This document shows, piece by piece, positions 59,621 to 64,000 of a stretch of DNA of 64,000 nucleotides. Every line of letters begins with the position of its first letter. The first letter of the stretch is position 1. Source of the stretch: JBBQFI01 sp038321775 (GTDB taxonomy: Bacteria > Verrucomicrobiota > Verrucomicrobiia > Chthoniobacterales > UBA10450); contig JBBQFI010000004.1 in assembly GCA_038321775.1 (NCBI GenBank), positions 186,001-250,000 of the forward strand, in the 5' to 3' direction. The notes beneath the pieces are model-generated. The model had not been told where the DNA came from, made no database searches, and saw only the letters and a list, made by a program, of their open reading frames with translations. The translations under genes were made by a program, and so were the position numbers.

Positions 59621-60805
59621 CTAAGTGACCACTTCCCGTGCCACTTGCGCAAGGCCATGTCGATAAACTTCCCAGCGTTGGGCGTCTGCTTTCTGGCGGG
59701 CCGCGACCTTCATCTCGCGAAGCAGGCTTGGGTCGTGCACAAGCGTTTCCAATTTTTCCGCGATCGCTTGCGACGAGCGAATCGGAACGATAAAGCCGTC
59801 TTTTCCGTCGTCGATCAGATCCGGCGCCGCGGTGTGCGGAGATGCGATCACGACCAAACCCTGTGCCATGGCTTCAAGAATGACGAGCCCGAATCCTTCG
59901 AAAAGCGAAGGCAGGACAAGGACGTCGTGTCGTTGCATTTCGCGCAGGACTTCGGCATGAGGCAACGTCGGAATCCAGCGATGCCGTTGGACGGCCGCAT
60001 CAAGCGGCGGACAGTTCTCGCTGGCTTTTCGTCCGAGCAAAGTCAGCTCCACGTTTCGACCCAGAGACTCTGCTGCCTGCAAAAGATAGGATAGACCTTT
60101 GCGCTGGCCTAACGAACCAGCAAATAACACCCGCAATAGACCGGAACGGACCGCGATTTCATTCTGCGAAACTGCGGGCGCGCCGTATGGAATCACATCG
60201 ACTGTTCCTTCGAAGTGGCCATGGCTGAGAGTCTCCCTGGTGAAAGTACTCGCCACCACAATGCGCTCCGCGAGTTTTAATTCTTCTTCTTTACGCGTCA
60301 GCTTTTCATTGCTGTCGCCAATGCCAGTTAACGTTCTCGCCCATGCCGGTTCGCGTTCGCGTTCTTCTGCATAAATTTGCTGCGCAACGCGCCAGTAACC
60401 GATGGGCAAATCATAAATGCGGCGAATACCGCAATCTTTCGCGGTGCGAAAACTTTCCGCGGCACCATCTTCATATGCATAGACTGCGCTAAATTTTCTG
60501 CCGCTTCGCAATCGCGCTGCGACTTTTCGATCCAAATCGAGCAGCACGTTATCAATGCTGAAAATTCCGGAAAAAAGCCGGACGATTTCACGGTTTGGAA
60601 CAGTCCGCGCAAATGGCCGGACGCTTTCGGGCAGGGAACGACGCGCGAGTTGATCGCGCAGCGATGTTGGCAGGAAATTATTAATGAGCGCGTCTGGATT
60701 CCAATTGAGGCAGGTCCAAAATTCGCCTAACAAGTTTGCTTCGTGCAGAGCGAGCGCAGCTTGCCGCACATTTTCATTCCCGGTGGCGTGGGACAGGAGA
60801 ATCAT
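59621..60805 (-). CDS. Family-4 glycosyltransferase
   Basis: About 394 residues from the ATG at 60805 (MILLSHATGNENVRQAALAL). An upstream extension of 92 codons is unlikely, being Arg-rich and overlapping the previous gene. It has RVLFAGSLGQRKGLSYLLQAAE and VLPSLFEGFGLVILEAMAQGLVVIAS (EGFGLVILEAMAQG), the GT4 C-domain. The N-domain holds EFWTCLNWNPDALINNFLP. It contains a perfect 9-mer at 60107-60115 (AGSLGQRK). Confidence 0.88.
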   Translation of the reverse strand: MILLSHATGNENVRQAALALHEANLLGEFWTCLNWNPDALINNFLPTSLRDQLARRSLPESVRPFARTVPNREIVRLFSGIFSIDNVLLDLDRKVAARLRSGRKFSAVYAYEDGAAESFRTAKDCGIRRIYDLPIGYWRVAQQIYAEEREREPAWARTLTGIGDSNEKLTRKEEELKLAERIVVASTFTRETLSHGHFEGTVDVIPYGAPAVSQNEIAVRSGLLRVLFAGSLGQRKGLSYLLQAAESLGRNVELTLLGRKASENCPPLDAAVQRHRWIPTLPHAEVLREMQRHDVLVLPSLFEGFGLVILEAMAQGLVVIASPHTAAPDLIDDGKDGFIVPIRSSQAIAEKLETLVHDPSLLREMKVAARQKADAQRWEVYRHGLAQVAREVVT

Positions 60806-61812
60806 CGCGCCAGTCCTTCGAAGAGGGTGAGATATTGGCGCGCAACTTCGCGCGCTTTGAAACGTTCCAGATGAGCCGCCACTGCATGTCGCAATGATTC
60901 TTCCAACGCGCGGTCCTGAAGAAGGCGTTTTAGTGCATCGGCTAACGCTTGTTCGTCTCCATTGGCAAAAGTGACGCCACAAGGTCCAATCGCTTCTTTC
61001 AGGCCTCCCGCTTCCGAACCGATGATCGCGCATCCGCAGGCGATTCCTTCCAGCGCCACGACACCGAACGGTTCCGCCCAACGCGATGGGACTACCATGA
61101 TGCGGTGTTGATTCAGCAAATGAGTCAGATCTTCGCCTGTTTTTTGGCCGACGAAGACGACTTGGTTTTGCAATCCCAGCTCGCAGCTCAGACCGGAAAG
61201 ATTTTCCGCATCGGGACCGTCGCCGACAATGGTGAGATCGGGATTCAAACCTTCGCGACGTAATTGCGCAAGCGCGCGCAAAAGAAGATCGACGCCTTTA
61301 TCCGACACAAGGCGTCCAACGAAAATCAGCGTTTTGTTGCGCACGACGCCAGGAATAATTCGAAATAATTCGTCGCGATACGGATTTGGAATAATTGTGC
61401 AGCCACGATCGATGCCGTCGGCAACAGCGCGACTGATGGCCACGTTTGTCACGCGTCCAAGGAGAATTCGCTTGAGCCGAGCATTCCAACCCATGCTGCC
61501 ATCGACGTTTCGGATCCAGGTTTGATGCACGACTACGCTCGCTTTTCGAAGAAGCAGTGCCGGCAACAAACTGCGCAGACTGATGTTGTTTTGAAAAAAT
61601 AAATCGGACCATTGCAGTAGTGCGATCAGTTTCGAAAAAGATGGATGCCGAGTCACGCGATAGCGTTCTTCGCTGGAGTTATCGCCCTGCGTTTCCGTGA
61701 TCAGCTCGACTTCATGCCCAGCGGCAACGAATTCCTCGGCGAGGAGGGCTGAGACGGTCTCGATCCCGCCTACGCCCGGCCGAAAAGCATAGGAAGAAAA
61801 TAGAATTTTCAT
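60802..61812 (-). CDS. Family-4 glycosyltransferase
   Basis: 336 residues. SYAFRPGVGGIETVSALLAEEFVAAGHEVELIT, GRLVSDKGVDLLLRALAQL and VPSRWAEPFGVVALEGIACGCAIIGSEAGGLKE are standard GT4 signatures (with EPFGVVALE). The N-domain and C-domain are complete. It overlaps neighbours by 4 bp on both sides, so this is one translationally coupled unit. Donor and acceptor unknown. Confidence 0.9.
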   Translation of the reverse strand: MKILFSSYAFRPGVGGIETVSALLAEEFVAAGHEVELITETQGDNSSEERYRVTRHPSFSKLIALLQWSDLFFQNNISLRSLLPALLLRKASVVVHQTWIRNVDGSMGWNARLKRILLGRVTNVAISRAVADGIDRGCTIIPNPYRDELFRIIPGVVRNKTLIFVGRLVSDKGVDLLLRALAQLRREGLNPDLTIVGDGPDAENLSGLSCELGLQNQVVFVGQKTGEDLTHLLNQHRIMVVPSRWAEPFGVVALEGIACGCAIIGSEAGGLKEAIGPCGVTFANGDEQALADALKRLLQDRALEESLRHAVAAHLERFKAREVARQYLTLFEGLAR

Positions 61813-62681
61813 CGGGCGAAACCGGGACGGCCCGCACGACCGAGAAAGTAATCGCGCACAGCGCGGAAACGTGCGCGGGATGAAAAAGCAAAAGCCTGGT
61901 TAGGCGATCGAATCATGAGGCGAACAGTGTTGAGCAGGATCAAAACTGCGCGCAGAAACGCGCTCGTTTTTCCGAAATAATCGCGCACTAAAAAAAGCGA
62001 ATTGCGCGCGAACAGATAACTGCGCAGCGGACTTTCGGTCCAGGTCCCAGGATTAGTCACGATTGAACCCCAGACCATCACGACTTTCCATCCGCGGCGA
62101 ACCGCGCGCGCGCCGAGTTCATGTTCGTCGCCGTAAGCGAAATAGCGTTCGTCAAAAAGACCGATTTGCTGCAAACATTCGCGTCGCAAAAGCATCAAGG
62201 TGCCGTGTGGGACGTCGACTGGTTGGGCCGTGCCGGATGCGAGCGCGCGAGCGTATTCCGGGTAAACGCCGCGCAAGGCAGAAAGGCGACCGATAAACGG
62301 ATCGTCGTACTGTGGGCAGGCGATCCCAATTTTCGGATCAGCGATCATCGCCTCCTTCAACAATTGTAAACAGCGCTGTTCGGGCACGGCATCGTGCGCA
62401 CTGATCAGGCAGAAAGGATTTTGATTTTCTCGGAGCCAGCTCCGCAAAACCACATTCAAAGCTCCGCCCCAACCTTTGTTCTCTTTTAACCTAACGAGTT
62501 CAATTTCCGGCGGCAATTTTGATTGCAGGGTTTGAAATTCTTCCGGCTTCGAATCGTTATCGATCACGGTCACCTCGAGTGGAATTTTCTGTGCGCAAAG
62601 TGCATTCACGGTCGCGAGACATTCCGCCGGTTGGTTCCAATGCACGACGAACAAACTGATGGGCGCGTCCTCCAAATTCAC
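61809..62681 (-). CDS. Family-2 glycosyltransferase
   Basis: About 290 residues from a GTG at 62681, which overlaps the stop of the preceding gene (GTGA). A longer frame to 62750 would overlap more and is less likely. ISLFVVHWNQPAECLATVNAL, VTVIDNDSKPEEF, RLKENKGWGGALNVVL and HGTLMLLRRECLQQIGLFDERYFAYGDEHELGARAVRRGWK are the rhamnosyltransferase-like GT2 set, with ENKGWGGA and D(E)xF/YGD features. It is probably a cytoplasmic membrane-associated transferase. Confidence 0.88.
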   Translation of the reverse strand: MNLEDAPISLFVVHWNQPAECLATVNALCAQKIPLEVTVIDNDSKPEEFQTLQSKLPPEIELVRLKENKGWGGALNVVLRSWLRENQNPFCLISAHDAVPEQRCLQLLKEAMIADPKIGIACPQYDDPFIGRLSALRGVYPEYARALASGTAQPVDVPHGTLMLLRRECLQQIGLFDERYFAYGDEHELGARAVRRGWKVVMVWGSIVTNPGTWTESPLRSYLFARNSLFLVRDYFGKTSAFLRAVLILLNTVRLMIRSPNQAFAFSSRARFRAVRDYFLGRAGRPGFAR

Positions 62682-63739
62682 GACTTCAACTGGAGTAATG
62701 CGGCTACCGCTTTCGCAAGGTGCCCGCTGGAAGCATGGCGCTGATACCAACCATGAATGGCGACAGCAACCTTTGCGCGATCTTGTAAGGCCGGCAGGTG
62801 CATTCGATTCGCTTCGACAAAGAAAGGACCTGGAAGCTGGTCACCGCGGATCGCGATGCAGGAGCCTTCGCGCGGAAGGATCGGTATCACACCGTGCGTG
62901 CAGTAACTGGCATAGGAGCCCGATTTGAGAATAGCCGCCGTCGGAACGTCGCGATGCCGAAAATAATCAATCCAGGCGAAGGAACAGGAAGCAATGATCT
63001 CCGAAGCGGCGCTGGCCTCAATCGCGGGTTGGTAATGGCAAGCAATGCCGCGAATTCGATCGAGTTCGTTGCGCACGGCCGTGTCATCACTGCCACCAAG
63101 AACAAAAAGTTCACGCGGAGAGAAGAAATCGGGAACTGCGGCCGCGCGTTGCCGAAACGTTTTCAAAGAACGGCGCAGCAGATGCGTGCCGCCAAAGATA
63201 ACCCAGCGATGCGGATCACGCCTAACGAATTGATCCGGCGAGAGACTCGGTTCGCCCAGAGTCGAAACGACCGGATGAACCGTGAGCGAAGCCTCCGGAG
63301 CGAGGTGTTGCAACATTGCCCGCATCACTTCGCTGGAAACAATCCCATGATCTGAAATATGAGCGATGTCGCGCGCGACTGATTTCTGCCACGGTTGCAA
63401 CCAGAAGGCACTGCCCCACGGCGGACCCGAGGCGTAAAGTTCGTGGAAGATCGTGAGCAACTTTCCGCCGCATTTTTTCTTCAATTGCGAAATGAGCGCG
63501 GGCAACCGCATGGGGATGCCGCGTTTTTGGTAACCATAGTTCACGTAGTGAAGAATGATTTCGTTGCACTTCTCATTCTGATCATGCAAGAGCGGCTCGA
63601 GCGGAGGCACCGCGAACTTTGTCTCCCGGCCATAATCTGCCTTCAACCGCTCCGCCAGGCGCGCGGCGTAATCGCCAACTCCGTCGTGTGAACCCGGAGC
63701 GTGCGGAACAATTTGCAGAATGGGCGCTGCGTTTTTCAA
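62678..63739 (-). CDS. Glycosyltransferase-like protein, function uncertain
   Basis: 353 residues with a GT-B-like pattern: IVPHAPGSHDGVGDYAARLAERLK N-domain start, ILHYVNYGYQKRGIPMRLPALI, then WVIFGGTHLLRRSLKTF for the C-domain. The usual retaining ExxxxxxxE is not clear. It has FAWIDYFRHRDVPTAAILKSGSYASYC in its place. It is therefore either a diverged glycosyltransferase or a non-catalytic relative. It overlaps the GT2 gene by GTGA. It contains a perfect 9-mer at 63220-63228. Confidence 0.7.
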   Translation of the reverse strand: MKNAAPILQIVPHAPGSHDGVGDYAARLAERLKADYGRETKFAVPPLEPLLHDQNEKCNEIILHYVNYGYQKRGIPMRLPALISQLKKKCGGKLLTIFHELYASGPPWGSAFWLQPWQKSVARDIAHISDHGIVSSEVMRAMLQHLAPEASLTVHPVVSTLGEPSLSPDQFVRRDPHRWVIFGGTHLLRRSLKTFRQRAAAVPDFFSPRELFVLGGSDDTAVRNELDRIRGIACHYQPAIEASAASEIIASCSFAWIDYFRHRDVPTAAILKSGSYASYCTHGVIPILPREGSCIAIRGDQLPGPFFVEANRMHLPALQDRAKVAVAIHGWYQRHASSGHLAKAVAALLQLKS

Positions 63740-63742
63740 TTG

Positions 63743-64000
63743 CTATGGAATCCTTTTCTCCGACGCATTCAACCATGGAGTAACATGCTGCCAGAATTTT
63801 GCGTGTTGCTCGGAACGCAGAAAACTGCGGCGCGCCAAAAGGAGAGCGTTTTCGGCAAATTGCGCGGCGACGCCCGGCCGAAGCAATTCTGTCAGCACGC
63901 TCGCAATTTCAGTCGGGACCAACGAAGTCGCCAAAGCCGCAGCGCGATTTTCCTTTAGGACATTGTAAGCCGCGGTGTCAGGCGGCCCATGATAGATCAT
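63743..64000 (-). CDS. C-terminal fragment of a glycosyltransferase-like protein (partial)
   Basis: An open minus frame that runs to the window edge. Its true start is probably beyond 64000. The visible 85 codons (LATSLVPTEIASVLTELLRPGVAAQFAENALLLARRSFLRSEQHAKFWQHV) are like the C-terminal helix of GT4-type proteins. Its stop is about 3 bp from the preceding gene's start, so the operon continues upstream. Confidence 0.5.
   Translation of the reverse strand: MIYHGPPDTAAYNVLKENRAAALATSLVPTEIASVLTELLRPGVAAQFAENALLLARRSFLRSEQHAKFWQHVTPWLNASEKRIP

Larger units (their letters stand above)
10805..63228. repeat. Dispersed 9-mer GCCTAACGA/TCGTTAGGC, 32 perfect copies
   Basis: Perfect copies begin at 10805, 15196, 16033, 16245, 19974, 21197, 21424, 22757, 23199, 25256, 25415, 27004, 31190, 32663, 36726, 37112, 39628, 44574, 46515, 49022, 49729, 52710, 53142, 53834, 54163, 55244, 56174, 56273, 57406, 57474, 60107 and 63220 (eye count, may miss a few). 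Twenty read GCCTAACGA on the plus strand and twelve on the minus. About 15 further sites have one mismatch. By simple composition-free arithmetic about 0.5 perfect copies are expected in 64 kb on two strands. A common extension is G or A then T on the 3' side. Confidence 0.9.

Noticed and set aside
60806..61081. An N-terminal extension of the GT4 gene at 59.6 kb
   Set aside because: Arg-rich and overlapping the preceding transferase gene. The ATG at 60805 gives a normal GT4 start and an ATGA overlap.
10805..63228. The dispersed 9-mer as a transposon end or insertion footprint
   Set aside because: No flanking direct duplications or longer shared flanks around the lone copies, and most are read through in intact genes.

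Overview
This window looks like a chromosomal segment of a diderm bacterium, most likely a soil Verrucomicrobiota (Spartobacteria/Chthoniobacterales-like). That placement is inference from gene content and style: a DUF1501/DUF1800 secreted pair, a PEP-CTERM protein, a HemQ-type coproheme decarboxylase, RNase HIII, CdaA beside FolP, and a large polysaccharide cluster. Most of the window is ordinary housekeeping sequence. Two things are not: an integron-type gene-cassette array without an integrase (about 29,980-36,305), and a dispersed 9-mer, GCCTAACGA/TCGTTAGGC, found in perfect form 32 times by eye count.

Layout. 1-10.8 kb: partial processive GT2 (minus), hybrid histidine kinase, HU-like protein, coiled-coil and DUF4388 proteins, rnhC and mutY (divergent), and a TMTC-like membrane/TPR protein. 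10.9-17.3 kb: yicC-gmk-coaC-coaB (CoaBC is split), a tiny Lys/Ala-rich peptide gene, an inositol-phosphatase-like gene, ispF, cysS and a hexapeptide-repeat protein. 17.5-24.9 kb: PEP-CTERM protein, TPR protein, tRNA-Ser(GGA), hemQ, rhomboid-like membrane protein, gcvT-gcvH, degenerate receiver, methyltransferase and DUF1501. 24.9-30.0 kb: DUF1800/CHRD protein, xseB and dxs.

29.98-36.3 kb is the cassette array. Small minus-strand genes, each with its own direction-matched attC site, encode a DUF3859-like protein, an unknown secreted protein, a VOC/glyoxalase protein, an FkbM methyltransferase (frameshifted), a lipoprotein, a SIR2-family protein, and two small membrane proteins (one frameshifted). 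The attC sites share conserved arms and RYYYAAC/GTTRRRY core boxes. No integrase is visible, so it fits the CALIN definition (cluster of attC sites lacking an integrase). A sequence of about 52 bp occurs at the proximal edge of two sub-arrays and could be attI-like.

36.6-48.8 kb: ABC ATPase, a small winged-helix-like protein, an NAD-epimerase, scpA, rodA, SprT-like protease, cdaA-folP, rnr, a small PUR-alpha-like protein and ppdK. 48.8-64 kb: a polysaccharide locus with two O-antigen ligase/polymerase-like proteins, an initiating undecaprenyl-phosphate sugar transferase, two GT2 and about six GT4-like transferases, and two hexapeptide acyltransferases. From 52.7 kb on it is a tight minus-strand operon with many 1-4 bp stop/start overlaps.

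The 9-mer lies inside coding sequences in all four permissible reading frames on both strands, and sometimes supplies a stop codon, so it is kept at the DNA level. Its density resembles that of known DNA-uptake sequences. The same 9-mer forms the core boxes of the cassette attC sites, which raises a testable link between cassette movement and DNA uptake or recombination.
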